Assembly: GCF_027922005.1 (NCBI RefSeq)
Contig: NZ_BSEV01000003.1
Location: 248,001-312,000, forward strand
DNA from: Streptosporangium carneum
GTDB taxonomy: Bacteria > Actinomycetota > Actinomycetes > Streptosporangiales > Streptosporangiaceae
Length of the DNA: 64,000 nucleotides
Direction of reading: 5' to 3'
Positions 1 through 9,446 of the stretch are shown here, piece by piece. Under the pieces are notes generated by a model. The model had not been told where the DNA came from, did not search any database, and saw only the letters and a list, made by a program, of their open reading frames with translations. Made by a program: the position numbers and the translations under genes. Each line of letters opens with the position of its first letter. Positions within the stretch are counted from its first letter, which is position 1.

Positions 1-888
1 GAGCACCGGGCCCACCACGTGGCCGGGACCGCGGGTGACCAGGAAGGAGCCGCGCTTGCGGGAGGAGGTCACCACGTTGTACGCGAACAGGTTGCCCGTG
101 GCGGTCTTGCCCTTCTCCGCCCCCAGCTCGACGAAGGTCTCGTTGTCGCGGGCGATGTTCCGGGTGACCCTGTTGCGGTCGCCGTTGAACACCTCGACGG
201 CCGCGCCGTCGGTGCCGTAGTCGTGGCTCGCCGCGTAGCTGCCGGTGATCACGTTTCCGGTGATCAGGTTGTCGTCGCCGTTGAGCAGCACGCCGAAGGC
301 GCCGGAGTCGTTGTCGCCGCCGCTGTCGTTGACGCTCATGCGGTCGTTGCGGGTCAGCACGCTGTTCCTGACGACGTTGTGAGCGCCGACGACGTGGACG
401 CCGCTGACGTTGCGGTCGGCCAGGACGCCGTCAAGCTCGTTGCGGGTGCCGCCCAGCTGGAACCCGGCCCACCGGCAGTTGCTCGCGCGCAGCCCGGAGA
501 CACGGAGGTAGGCCCCCTCGATCACCACGCACTCGTCGTCGGTACCGCTGATCTTCGGGGCGGAGCCCTTGCCGTACGGCTCGACCGAGATGGGCTTGGC
601 GGCGGTGCCCTTGGCGTCGAGCGTCAGGGGCCCGCGCCAGGCGCTGCCGCGCTTGAGGCGCACGACGTCGCCCGGGCGCAGTTTGACCGCGTTGACGTTG
701 TCCAGAGAGCGCCACGCCTTGGCGGGCGAGGTGCCGGACGCCGAGTCGTCCCCGCCCTTCGAGTCGACGTAGTAGACGCCGCCCGCGCCCGCACCCGCCT
801 CCGCCGACATCGGGGCCGCGGCGAGCAGCCCGCTCGCCGCGAGCACCGCCAGGACGGGAACGGTCCATCGCGGCCTGGTCGACTCCAT
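1..888 (-). CDS. Secreted right-handed parallel beta-helix protein (3' part outside window)
   Basis: This gene reads leftwards off the window, so the C-terminus is missing. The N-terminus is a signal peptide: basic MESTRPR, then a hydrophobic stretch ending near AEAG at about residue 32. It is followed by YYVDSKGGDD, an opening typical of pectate-lyase-like beta-helix proteins. The rest carries degenerate repeats rich in Asn and Gly, such as RNSVLTRND, NLITGNVITG and NRVTRNIARDN, as in right-handed beta-helix proteins. I chose the ATG at 888, with GGAG nine bases upstream; an in-frame ATG at 903 has no better site. It is probably an extracellular polysaccharide-binding or lyase protein. No catalytic residues can be assigned. 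Confidence 0.75.
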   Translation of the reverse strand, partial: MESTRPRWTVPVLAVLAASGLLAAAPMSAEAGAGAGGVYYVDSKGGDDSASGTSPAKAWRSLDNVNAVKLRPGDVVRLKRGSAWRGPLTLDAKGTAAKPISVEPYGKGSAPKISGTDDECVVIEGAYLRVSGLRASNCRWAGFQLGGTRNELDGVLADRNVSGVHVVGAHNVVRNSVLTRNDRMSVNDSGGDNDSGAFGVLLNGDDNLITGNVITGSYAASHDYGTDGAAVEVFNGDRNRVTRNIARDNETFVELGAEKGKTATGNLFAYNVVTSSRKRGSFLVTRGPGHVVGPVL

Positions 889-1038
889 GGGGGTACGCTC
901 CATCACTGTGACGATCAGCTGGTCAGCGCAGATCCTGGCACACCAGGTTCCCGTCAAGCCATCGGGGTGACCACTCCACGGCGAACCGTTACAACTCTTT
1001 CACCGGCGTTGAGGGTGGCATTGCCCGGCCGGCCGCCC

Positions 1039-2655
1039 TCACAGGCCGTCGCGCTCCCACCAGACGGCGGAGTCGGGCGCGAGCCGCGCCACGCCGCCCT
1101 CGACGACCGGCTCCGCGCTGGCGAGCAGCACGCGTCCCGGAAGGGGCAGCTCGACCTGCTCCCCGGTCAGGTTGAGCGTACAGGCGAACCCCTCGCCCCG
1201 GGTGAAGGCCAGCGTGCCCTCGGGAGAGTCGAGCCACTCCAGCGGGGCGTCGTCGAAGGACCTCAGGGAACGCCTGGTCCGCAGCGCCCGCCGGTACAGG
1301 CTCAACGTCGACCGCGGGTCCCTCAGCTGCGACTGGACGCTGAGCGGCCCCCATGAGGCGGGCATGGGCAGCCAGGACTCCTCGATGCCCGGCAGGCTGA
1401 AACCGAAGTGCGGCTCGACGTCGGCCCACGGGATCGGCACCCGGCAGCCGTCCCTGCCCGCGTCGGGGTCGCGCAGCCGCTGCGGGTCGCGCAGGAACTC
1501 CTCGGGCAGGTCGAGGACCTCCGGCAGGCCCAGCTCCTCGCCCTGGTAGAGGTAGGCGGAACCGGGCAGGGAGAGCGTCAGCAGCGCCGCGGCGCGGGAC
1601 CTGCGCAGGCCGACCTCGCCGCCGCCGTAGCGGGTGACGTGCCGCTTGACGTCGTGGTTGGACAGCACCCAGGTCGTGGGCGCGCCGACCAGCCCGGCCG
1701 TGGCCAGCGACTCGTGGATCACCTCGCGGAAGCGGGCCGCGTCCCACGGGGTGCTGAGGAAGTGGAAGTTGAAGGCCTGGTGCAGCTCGTCGGGGCGGAC
1801 GTAGTTGGCCAGCCGCAGCGGGGACGGCGCCCACGCCTCGGCGACGCCGATCCGCTCGCCGGGGTAGGAGTCGAGCAGCCTGCGCCAGGCCCGGTGGATG
1901 TCGTGGACGCCGTCCTGGTCGAAGAACGGGACCACGTCCGCGCCGATCATCCGGACCTGGTCCTCGTGACCGACGTCGGGCAGGCCCTCCGCCTTGATCA
2001 TGCCGTGCGCCACGTCGACGCGGAAGCCGTCGACGCCCAGGTCGAGCCAGAACCTCAGGACCGACTCGAACTCCGCGTGGACCTCGGGGTTCTCCCAGTT
2101 CAGGTCGGGCTGCTCAGGGGCGAACAGGTGGAGGTACCACTCGCCGTCCGGCAGCCGGGTCCAGGCGCGGCCGCCGAAGATCGACTCCCAGTCGTTGGGC
2201 GGCAGCTGCCCGTCCTCGCCCTTGCCCTGGCGGAAGACGTAACGCTCCCGCTCCGGGCTGCCGGGCCCCGCGGCCAGGGCCTGCTGGAACCAGGCGTGCC
2301 GGTCGGAGGTGTGGTTGGGCACGATGTCGACGATCACCCGCAGGCCGTGCCGGTGCGCGTCGTCGATGAGGGCGGCGGCGTCGGCCAGCGACCCGAAGAT
2401 CGGGTCGACGTCCCGGTAGTCGGCCACGTCGTAGCCGAAGTCGGCCATCGGCGAGGTGTAGAACGGCGTCAGCCAGATCGCGTCGACCCCGAGGTCCGCC
2501 AGGTAGCGCAGCCGGCTCCGCACGCCCAGCAGGTCACCGATCCCGTCGCCGTTCCCGTCGGCGAAGCTGCGCACGTAGACCTGGTAGATCACCGCGTCGC
2601 GCCACCAGCGGGCGGCGGTCTCACTGGGACGGTCCACATGGACGAGCTCGGTCAT
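1039..2655 (-). CDS. aglA: GH13 alpha-glucosidase / oligo-1,6-glucosidase type
   Basis: A 538-residue cytoplasmic glycoside hydrolase of family GH13 that would release glucose from maltose and malto-oligosaccharides. The (beta/alpha)8 barrel starts at about residue 20 (AVIYQVYVRSF). The four conserved regions are visible: DIVPNH near 110-115, GFRVDVAHG with the nucleophile Asp about 214, GVAEAW with acid/base Glu about 273, and LSNHD with Asp about 335. The length fits the alpha-glucosidase subgroup and there is no signal peptide. CTTGCAG-like heptamers lie about 150-170 bases upstream. With the pullulanase at 4749 it forms part of a starch/maltodextrin set. Trehalose- or sucrose-type specificity cannot be excluded. 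Confidence 0.88.
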   Translation of the reverse strand: MTELVHVDRPSETAARWWRDAVIYQVYVRSFADGNGDGIGDLLGVRSRLRYLADLGVDAIWLTPFYTSPMADFGYDVADYRDVDPIFGSLADAAALIDDAHRHGLRVIVDIVPNHTSDRHAWFQQALAAGPGSPERERYVFRQGKGEDGQLPPNDWESIFGGRAWTRLPDGEWYLHLFAPEQPDLNWENPEVHAEFESVLRFWLDLGVDGFRVDVAHGMIKAEGLPDVGHEDQVRMIGADVVPFFDQDGVHDIHRAWRRLLDSYPGERIGVAEAWAPSPLRLANYVRPDELHQAFNFHFLSTPWDAARFREVIHESLATAGLVGAPTTWVLSNHDVKRHVTRYGGGEVGLRRSRAAALLTLSLPGSAYLYQGEELGLPEVLDLPEEFLRDPQRLRDPDAGRDGCRVPIPWADVEPHFGFSLPGIEESWLPMPASWGPLSVQSQLRDPRSTLSLYRRALRTRRSLRSFDDAPLEWLDSPEGTLAFTRGEGFACTLNLTGEQVELPLPGRVLLASAEPVVEGGVARLAPDSAVWWERDGL

Positions 2656-2803
2656 ATCGATCCCCCGATCAAGTGACTTGTCAAGACGTGACGGTCCGGC
2701 GTCGTCACGACGCGGTGGCGCCTGCCACGTGCCCGGCGACCAGCCGCGGAGCCGGCGCAGGGTACGCCGGACGTTACGCGGACGTGAGCCGTGACGGAAG
2801 AAG

Positions 2804-2827
2804 TTTCTGCAAGAGTCTGCAAACTTG
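2804..2827 (-). promoter_or_regulatory. Candidate MalR-type heptamer repeats
   Basis: On the minus strand there are two direct heptamers, TTTGCAG and CTTGCAG, separated by three bases. Streptomyces MalR/Reg1 sites are described as CTTGCAG repeats ahead of maltose and amylase genes. These sit upstream of the alpha-glucosidase start. A further CTTGCAG occurs on the plus strand at 2995-3001. Operator function is inferred from the motif only. Confidence 0.4.
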
Positions 2828-2855
2828 TTACAGATCAGAGTAAAGGAGACAACAG

Positions 2856-2884
2856 GGGCGCCCTCCGCGTCGCGGAGGGCGCCC
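2856..2884 (-). terminator. Terminator hairpin after the lipase gene
   Basis: A perfect 14-base inverted repeat (arms 2856-2869 and 2871-2884, GGGCGCCCTCCGCG and its complement) with an almost closed loop. It lies 150 bases past the stop of the leftward lipase gene. There is no T-run, as is usual for actinobacterial hairpin terminators. Confidence 0.7.
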
Positions 2885-3037
2885 GGAATCTTTAGTTGTC
2901 AGCCGTTATGACGCTGTCACCTGCGGCTCCACCCCTCCGGCGGCGACCGACCGTCACCGCCGGAGGCGTCGGGCTTGCGAAAACCGTGCAAGGACTTGCA
3001 GGGGTCGGGCTCCCGGGGCCGCTCCCCCCACGGGACC

Positions 3038-4267
3038 TCAGCAGGTGGTCGCCGGGGTCCCTCCGGAACGGACGGTGTTGACGAAGTTCAGGGCGTCGTC
3101 GAAGGAGGCCGCGACCGCCGCCCTGTGGTCGGCGCCGGAGTAGACCTTGTAGCTGACCTTCTTGGCCTTCGCGCACATGGTGCTGATCAGGTGGTCCGTC
3201 GTCTGCTTCGGCACCAGGGCGTCGTCGGTGCCCTGGGCGACGAGGGTGGGGACCCGCACCGCGATGCCGGTCGGGTCCTGCGTCTGCAGGTAGCGCGTGA
3301 GCGGCCCGAGGTCGGCGCCGGGCGCGAAGACGTTGTTCACCGGGATCGTCGCGGCCACCTCGCGGATCTGCGCCAGGCAGCTCGTCCTGCCCGCCGTGAG
3401 CAGGGGCTTCGCCTCCGCGGTCAGGAGCGCGTCGGGCACGACGGCGGGGTCGGCCGCGGACGCGCCGATGAGGAGCGTGGGCAGGAAGGCCAGTGCCGCC
3501 TGGGCGCCCGGGCCGCCCGCCTGGATGTAGGGGGCGGTCTGGCTCAGCCCCACCCCGCCCGGCGCGATCGCCACCGCGCCCAGCAGCTTCACGTCCTTGC
3601 GCGTGTTCTCGGCGGCGGCGGAGAACAGCGCCGCGTGCCCGCCCTGGCTGTGCCCGATCGCGAACCAGCCCTTGCCGACCCGGTGGTCGACGTTGCGCGC
3701 GGCCCGCACCATGTCCAGCACCGTGTTGGCGGCGCTGCGGCCGTTCATGTACGGATGCTCGCCCGGCGTGCCGAGCCCCTCGTAGTCGGTCTGCACCACG
3801 GCGAAGCCGCGCGCCACCCAGGCGTCACGCGTCTTGTCCATGAGCGACAGGTAGTCGTGGACGAGCCCGGTCGCGGTGTCCGCCGAGGGAGCGCACGCGT
3901 CCGCGGTGCCGGTCGTGCCGTGCGCCCAGCTGATCACCGGCCACCCGCCCGCGGGCGGCCGCTTCTTGGGCAGCGAGACCGTCCCGGAGACCGCGATCCG
4001 CTTGCCCTTCCCGTCCTCGGACACGTAGGTGACGAGCAGGTTGCGGGCCGCGCTGGGAAGCGCCGCCGTGCCGGACAGCGGGCGGACGCCGAGGAGCTTG
4101 CCGCGCTGGCCGTGGACGGCGGCGGGACCCTTCGCCGCGGGCTCGTCGGAGGGCCCGGCGTCGGCGCTCGCCGTGCCCGCGGTGACCGTCACCGTGGCGG
4201 CGGCGAGGGTGGCCAGCGCCAGCATGACCGCGCGCCTGCGGCGCGGGGGGTGCGTGGAGGACTGCAT
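3038..4267 (-). CDS. Secretory lipase (LIP family alpha/beta hydrolase)
   Basis: A 409-residue exported hydrolase. The start at 4267 has AAGGAG five bases upstream; an in-frame ATG at 4285 lies ahead of that site and is less likely. Signal peptide: basic RRRR at 9-12, a hydrophobic core, and cleavage near ASA at about 33-35. The alpha/beta-hydrolase nucleophile is in GHSQGG (Ser about 207), the oxyanion region is WAHGTTGTAD near 115-123, and a late SGADHR could hold the catalytic His. This matches the secretory lipase family (PF03583) in order and length. It probably hydrolyses acyl esters outside the cell. It is divergent from the pullulanase gene and has its own terminator. Confidence 0.82.
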   Translation of the reverse strand: MQSSTHPPRRRRAVMLALATLAAATVTVTAGTASADAGPSDEPAAKGPAAVHGQRGKLLGVRPLSGTAALPSAARNLLVTYVSEDGKGKRIAVSGTVSLPKKRPPAGGWPVISWAHGTTGTADACAPSADTATGLVHDYLSLMDKTRDAWVARGFAVVQTDYEGLGTPGEHPYMNGRSAANTVLDMVRAARNVDHRVGKGWFAIGHSQGGHAALFSAAAENTRKDVKLLGAVAIAPGGVGLSQTAPYIQAGGPGAQAALAFLPTLLIGASAADPAVVPDALLTAEAKPLLTAGRTSCLAQIREVAATIPVNNVFAPGADLGPLTRYLQTQDPTGIAVRVPTLVAQGTDDALVPKQTTDHLISTMCAKAKKVSYKVYSGADHRAAVAASFDDALNFVNTVRSGGTPATTC

Positions 4268-4748
4268 GAACGCTCCTTGGTTCACGAGTTGCCGATTTTA
4301 ATCGTGTCTGGGCGGAACGGTCAGCGAGGATCGTCGCCGAGCCGACCGGAGGCCGGGACCGGGAACGGCGGCACGCGAGGGATGAGGCCTGAACCGACCA
4401 TCACGCCGGACCTGCCGTCCCGCTGTCCGGGACCTGTCGCGCCTGCCGTACCACGGTCCCCGCACCGCCGATCGGTTCAGGCAACCGTAGCTCGCCTGCC
4501 GGCGCGCCCTCCGGTCCCACTCAGCGGTATCGGCGCCCGGAGATCCCGGTGTCTCCCCGCTCCGGCGAAGCCGACGGCCCGAGGAGGACCGCGGACCTCC
4601 TGTTCCTGCATTACCGCCGCCCTGGTGGGAACGACGAAGGCAGGGGACCGTGCCCGCAGGGCCGACATGGCCGCCGCACCGGGCCGACCGGGCGGGACGG
4701 GGCAGAACGTTCGCTTCCGCGTCCCCTCGACCGAGGGGGACAGCGATC
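4268..4748. other. Divergent intergenic region, no gene seen
   Basis: About 480 bases separate the leftward lipase from the rightward pullulanase. No tRNA, convincing hairpin, repeat or small gene with a ribosome-binding site was recognised. It presumably contains both promoters, but no confident -35/-10 pair could be named. Confidence 0.5.
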
Positions 4749-7406
4749 GTGAGCCACACCGTCCGCGAAGACGCCGCGAGGGACCTGAGCGGATCGGCGG
4801 CGCACTGGATCGACCGGAACACGGTCGTCTGGAGAGGCGAGTCCTCCGGCGAGCTCACCCACTGTCTGCTCTTCTCGGAGAAGGGCGACATCGCCTGCGC
4901 CCTCGGAGACCTGACCGGCGACACCGGAAGCATCCGCCTGTCCCCCGGCGCGCTCACCGGCGCGCAGCGGGCCCGATGGCCCCACCTGGCCGGGCACGGC
5001 GCCTTCAGGGTCGACCCCCGCGACGCGGCTCTCCTGCCCGAGGCGCTGCGCGGCCAGGTGGTGGCGGTGCGGCGGGACGCCTCGGGCGCGCTGCTGGCCG
5101 CGACCGGCGTGCAGATCCCCGGTGTGCTCGACGACCTCTACGCCGAGGCGGTCCACGCCGGGCTCGGCCCGGTCTGGAAGGAGGGAGGGCCGGAGGTCTC
5201 GGTGTGGGCGCCGACCGCGCGCGTCGTCGAACTGGCGCTGTACGACGCCCCCCGCGGCGGGAGCCGTACCGTCCACGAGATGCGGCGTGACGACCGCACC
5301 GGCGTCTGGTCGGTCGCGGGCACGCCCTCCTGGCGATGGCGCTACTACACCTTCCTGGTCACGGTCTACTCCGGGGCCGCGGGCGGGATCGTCGTCAACG
5401 AGGTCACCGACCCCTACAGCCTGTCGCTGGCCGCGGACTCGACCCGCAGCCAGCTCGTGGACCTGTCCGACCCGTCCCTGCGGCCGGAGGGCTGGTCCTC
5501 GCTGCCCAAGCCCCTCGCCGTGCCCCAGGAGCGGGTGGCCGTCCACGAGCTGCACGTGCGTGACTTCTCGGCCTCCGACCTCTCCGTGCCCGCCGACCTG
5601 CGCGGCACCTACGCCGCGTTCGCCCTCGACTCCACGGGGACGGCGGAGCTGCGCGGGCTCGCCGTGGACGGTCTGACCCACGTGCACCTGCTGCCCGTCT
5701 TCGACTTCGCCACCGTCCCCGAGCGGAGGTCGGAGCGCGCCGAGCCGGAGTGCGACCTGGCCGCGATGCCCGCCGACTCGGACCGGCAGCAGGCCTGCGT
5801 CTCCCAGGTGGCGGCGCGGGACTCCTTCAACTGGGGCTACGACCCGCTGCACTACACCGTTCCCGAGGGCTCCTACGCCTCCGACCCCGACGGGCCCGCG
5901 CGCATCAGGGAGTTCCGGGAGATGATCGCCGGGCTGAACGGAGCCGGGCTGCGGGTGGTCATGGACGTGGTCTACAACCACACCTACGCCGCGGGCCAGG
6001 ACCCCGCGTCGGTGCTCGACCGCGTCGTGCCCGGCTACTACCACAGGCTGCTCGACGACGGCCCGGTCGCCACCTCGACCTGCTGCGCCAACACCGCGCC
6101 CGAGCACGCCATGATGGGCAGGCTGGTGGTCGACTCCGTCGTCACCTGGGCCCGCGAGTACAAGGTCGACGGCTTCAGGTTCGACCTGATGGGCCACCAC
6201 CCGAAGGCGAACCTGCTCGCGGTCCGCGAGGCCCTGAACCGGCTCACGCCCGCCGAGGACGGCGTCGACGGCCCGTCGATCATCCTGTACGGCGAGGGCT
6301 GGAGCTTCGGCGAGGTAGCGGGCGACGCCCGTTTCGAGCAGGCGACCCAGTTCAACATGGCGGGCACCGGCGTCGCCACCTTCAGCGACCGGCTGCGCGA
6401 CGCGGTGCGCGGCGGCGGCCCGTTCGACGCCGACCCCGGCGTGCAGGGGTTCGGCTCGGGCCTGGCGGGCGCGCCGAACGGCTCCGCGGCCAACGGCACG
6501 CCCGAGCAGCAGCGGGAACGCCTCCTGCGCTACCAGGACCTGATCAAGGTGGGCCTCGCGGGCAACCTTCGCGACTACGTCTTCACCGCCTCGGACGGCA
6601 GGCGGGTCAGGGGGGCCGAGGTGGACTACAACGGCTTCCCCGCCGGATACACCGCCGCCCCCGGCGAGGTCGTCAACTACGTGGACGCCCACGACAACGA
6701 GACGCTGTTCGACGCCCTGGCGTACAAGCTGCCCCGGGCGACGACGATGGCGGAACGGGTGCGGATGCAGACGCTGTCGCTGGCCACGGTCCTGCTGGGG
6801 CAGGGCGTCTCGTTCGTGCACGCGGGCAGCGAGCGGCTCCGTTCCAAGTCGTTCGACCGCAACTCCTACGACTCCGGCGACTGGTTCAACCGGCTGCTGT
6901 GGGACTGCGCGCAGGGCAACGGCTTCGGCGGGGGCCTGCCGCCCCACAGGGACAACGGCCACCGGTGGGACTACGCCAGGCCGCTGCTCGCCGACCCCGC
7001 CCTCCTGCCCGACTGCGCGGCGATCGCCTCGGCCAGGGCCAGGTACGGCGAGTTGCTGAGGATCCGCTCCTCCTCCCCCGTCTTCGCGCTCGGCTCCCTG
7101 GCCGAGGTGCAGCGGCGGCTGACCTTCCTGCCCGGCGGCGTCCGCGAGATCCCGGGGGTGGTGACGATGCACCTGGACGCCTCGGGTCTCGACCCGCGCT
7201 GGGCGTCGGTGACCGTCGTCTTCAACGCGACCCCCGAGACGAGAGCGCAGGCCGTGGCCGCCCTCGAGGGCGCTCCGGTGACGCTCCACCCCGTTCAGGC
7301 GGCCTGCGACGACCCCGTGGTGCGGCAGTCGGGCTTCGACCCCGCCACCGGAACGCTGAGCGTCCCCGGACGGACGGTGGCCGTCTTCGTGCGGCCCGCG
7401 CCCTGA
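4749..7406 (+). CDS. pulA: Type I pullulanase (alpha-1,6-glucosidase, GH13)
   Basis: An 885-residue debranching enzyme cleaving alpha-1,6 links of pullulan, starch or glycogen. I chose the GTG at 4749, preceded by GAGGGGGA. Upstream in-frame codons to 4650 give a Pro/Arg-rich tail without a site. Order: an N-terminal pullulanase-type domain, a CBM48-like module ([17 protein letters not shown], about 155-240), the signature FNWGYDP with [11 protein letters not shown], then the barrel. Catalytic residues are Asp about 479 (GFRFDLMG), Glu about 516 (YGEGW) and Asp about 649 (DAHDNE). There is no signal peptide, so it should be cytoplasmic and act on imported dextrins or glycogen. Confidence 0.93.
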   Translation: MSHTVREDAARDLSGSAAHWIDRNTVVWRGESSGELTHCLLFSEKGDIACALGDLTGDTGSIRLSPGALTGAQRARWPHLAGHGAFRVDPRDAALLPEALRGQVVAVRRDASGALLAATGVQIPGVLDDLYAEAVHAGLGPVWKEGGPEVSVWAPTARVVELALYDAPRGGSRTVHEMRRDDRTGVWSVAGTPSWRWRYYTFLVTVYSGAAGGIVVNEVTDPYSLSLAADSTRSQLVDLSDPSLRPEGWSSLPKPLAVPQERVAVHELHVRDFSASDLSVPADLRGTYAAFALDSTGTAELRGLAVDGLTHVHLLPVFDFATVPERRSERAEPECDLAAMPADSDRQQACVSQVAARDSFNWGYDPLHYTVPEGSYASDPDGPARIREFREMIAGLNGAGLRVVMDVVYNHTYAAGQDPASVLDRVVPGYYHRLLDDGPVATSTCCANTAPEHAMMGRLVVDSVVTWAREYKVDGFRFDLMGHHPKANLLAVREALNRLTPAEDGVDGPSIILYGEGWSFGEVAGDARFEQATQFNMAGTGVATFSDRLRDAVRGGGPFDADPGVQGFGSGLAGAPNGSAANGTPEQQRERLLRYQDLIKVGLAGNLRDYVFTASDGRRVRGAEVDYNGFPAGYTAAPGEVVNYVDAHDNETLFDALAYKLPRATTMAERVRMQTLSLATVLLGQGVSFVHAGSERLRSKSFDRNSYDSGDWFNRLLWDCAQGNGFGGGLPPHRDNGHRWDYARPLLADPALLPDCAAIASARARYGELLRIRSSSPVFALGSLAEVQRRLTFLPGGVREIPGVVTMHLDASGLDPRWASVTVVFNATPETRAQAVAALEGAPVTLHPVQAACDDPVVRQSGFDPATGTLSVPGRTVAVFVRPAP

Positions 7407-7428
7407 GGCGAATCCGGGGGACCGGTCG

Positions 7429-8016
7429 TCACGCGGCCGGACGCGCGCTAGTCACCAGCCTGGCCAGACCCGGATAGTCGGTGACGATCCCGTCGTCGTC
7501 GAAGGCGAGCTCCGCGCCGAAGTTCTCGCTCTCGTAACGCACCCTGTTGGGGGCGAGGTGGGTGTACCGCTGGGGGTGACGCACCACGTGCAGATGGGGA
7601 ACCCGGACCCACGCCATGACGAGGTCCACCTGCCCCGCGCACTCGGCGAGGCCGTGCCGGAGCACCGGCATGGTGTTCGTCAGCGGCGAGAGCCCGAGAT
7701 CGCAGTCGAGCGCGCCGTTCAGGACGTTCATGTCACCGCCGGGCGGCGGCCCCTCCAGCCGCCCCTCCTCCTTGGTCTCGCACGACCAGCTTCCGTGGGC
7801 GGAGCGGCGAAGGTCGAGCGCCCTGTGCCAGTCCGCGCCGTGAACCCGCACGGACAACAGCTCGGTCACGTATCCGGGAAGGGTGCGCAGGGTGTACTCG
7901 AGCCGGTAGGGCTCGGGGTCGGTGCCGATGGCGACCCCGACCGCCGTCAGCTCCGTCCCGAGGTTCACCTCCGCGTACTCGGCGCCCTCGTCCTTCATCC
8001 ACACGAGCCCGCGCAT
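7429..8016 (-). CDS. Putative glycolipid-binding protein (DUF1089-like)
   Basis: A 195-residue protein resembling the putative glycolipid-binding family (PF06475), whose members form a spiral beta-roll with a lipid cavity. Visible features are LVWMKDEGAEYAEVNL near the start, an alternating beta-strand pattern throughout and NRVRYES near the end. There is no signal peptide or membrane segment. The start at 8016 has GAGAGGGG upstream; the in-frame extension to 8106 is Pro/Gly-rich and unlikely to be translated. It converges on the pullulanase gene with only 22 bases between stops. Its biochemical role is unknown. Confidence 0.7.
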   Translation of the reverse strand: MRGLVWMKDEGAEYAEVNLGTELTAVGVAIGTDPEPYRLEYTLRTLPGYVTELLSVRVHGADWHRALDLRRSAHGSWSCETKEEGRLEGPPPGGDMNVLNGALDCDLGLSPLTNTMPVLRHGLAECAGQVDLVMAWVRVPHLHVVRHPQRYTHLAPNRVRYESENFGAELAFDDDGIVTDYPGLARLVTSARPAA

Positions 8017-8274
8017 CGTCGCCCCTCTCACCCGCCTGTCTCCCCTCCCCCCGGGACGATCTCCCGTCTCCGGGGGAACCGCTCCCCCCGCGGGGGCCGG
8101 TGGCACCGACCTACCCCCGGAGACTCCCGTGAACCGTCACGGGGCTCGCGGACGCGGGAACGCGCAGGTCACCGCTCTCGCTCCTCGCGCGCGGCGCCCT
8201 CTCGGGGCCACCGGCCGCCCCGCCACGCGGCCCTGGCGCTTCCTGTGGCCGTGAAGACCCGCCAGGATTGGCGT

Positions 8275-9252
8275 GTGAACCGCACAGCCGTACGCCTCGG
8301 GGTCCTCCTGGCCGTAGGAGCAGCGGTGGCGGCCGTGCTCCTGGCCCTGCTGATGCCCTTCTCCTCCGGGGGCTCGTCGCTCCCCTCCGAAGGCTCGTCG
8401 CAGGACAGGCGGCAGGACGTCCAGGTCAAGCGTCTGAGCGAGCGCGACCACGTCCTCACCATCGCCTCCCCCGCGCTGGGACGCGAGGGCCTGGCACGGG
8501 TGCTGCTTCCCAGGGACTGGCGTCCGGGCTCGGGACCGTGGCCGGTGCTGTACCTGCTCAACGGGTGCTGCCAGAGCGAGTACGACGCGTGGGCGACCCA
8601 GGGGGACGCCGTCAGGCTCACCTCGGCCTACCCCGCGATCGTGGTCATCCCCGAGGTCGGCGAGATCGGCTTCTACTCCGACTGGCAGGACGGGCCCGGC
8701 TGGGAGACCTTCCACCTCACCGAGGTGCGCCGGATCCTCGAACGCGACTACGGGGCCGGAGACCGGCGGGCGGTGGCGGGGCTGTCCATGGGGGGCCTCG
8801 GCGCTATGTCCTACGCCGCCCGCAACCCGGGGATGTTCCAGGCCGCGGCCTCCTTCTCCGGCGTGCTGAACACCCTCGACGGCAACGGCGGCGTCGACTG
8901 GCTGCTCGACCAGTACGGCGAGGACTCGGCCGACCTGTGGGGCGAGCCCGGCGACCCCGACTGGGCGGCGCACAACCCCGCCGACCTCACCGGCGGGCTG
9001 CGCGGCCTGCGGCTCTTCGTCTCCTGCGGAGACGGCGCCCCGGGGCCGCTCGACCCCGCGGGCGCCGCGCAGGATCGCGGGGAGACGGCGCTGCTCCGCC
9101 AGGCGGAGACCTTCGCCCAACGGGCCGGGGCGAACGGCGGCCGGATCACCGTCGACTTCTACGGACCCGGCACGCACACCTGGCCCTACTGGCGGCGCAG
9201 CCTGGAACGCGCGCTCCCCATGCTCATGGAGTCCATCGGAGCCAGGCGCTGA
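8275..9252 (+). CDS. Membrane-anchored or secreted esterase (antigen 85 / esterase D-like)
   Basis: A 325-residue alpha/beta hydrolase of the putative esterase family (PF00756), which includes antigen 85 and S-formylglutathione hydrolase. An N-terminal hydrophobic helix (AVRLGVLLAVGAAVAAVLLA) is a signal anchor or signal peptide. The core starts near VLLPRDWRPG, and YLLNGC is the oxyanion-loop region. The nucleophile is Ser about 171 in GLSMGG, and a late GTHTWPYW supplies the usual catalytic His. The GTG at 8275 has AGGA nine bases upstream; a GTG at 8251 lacks a site. It stands alone just before the glycan locus. Confidence 0.8.
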   Translation: MNRTAVRLGVLLAVGAAVAAVLLALLMPFSSGGSSLPSEGSSQDRRQDVQVKRLSERDHVLTIASPALGREGLARVLLPRDWRPGSGPWPVLYLLNGCCQSEYDAWATQGDAVRLTSAYPAIVVIPEVGEIGFYSDWQDGPGWETFHLTEVRRILERDYGAGDRRAVAGLSMGGLGAMSYAARNPGMFQAAASFSGVLNTLDGNGGVDWLLDQYGEDSADLWGEPGDPDWAAHNPADLTGGLRGLRLFVSCGDGAPGPLDPAGAAQDRGETALLRQAETFAQRAGANGGRITVDFYGPGTHTWPYWRRSLERALPMLMESIGARR

Positions 9253-9446
9253 CCTTTCCCGCCCGCGCGGCGCAGCGTTCGGTGTTCTCCACGCTGCCCT
9301 CCGTGTTGGAGCTCCCGATGGTCCGGAAAGTTAAGACGGCCGACTTTGGACGTTCAACTCAGTCACCCCTGTCCGGTCACCCTCGTGGCTAGCGTTCTAA
9401 AACGCCCCAGCTCAGGGGCATTTGCCGTATGTCATGAGGAGCCACC

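Noticed and set aside
2892-3176. Minus-strand small frame near the lipase 3' end
   Set aside because: It lies in another frame across the lipase stop and consists of low-complexity Gly/Arg sequence.
4298-4957. Long minus-strand open frame between lipase and pullulanase
   Set aside because: It is Arg/Ser-rich, overlaps the pullulanase 5' end, and has no ribosome-binding site. It behaves as a shadow frame.
8137-9177. Minus-strand frame antisense to the secreted esterase
   Set aside because: It has the Gly/Arg/Ala composition typical of the antisense of GC-rich genes, while the plus strand carries a clear GLSMGG hydrolase.
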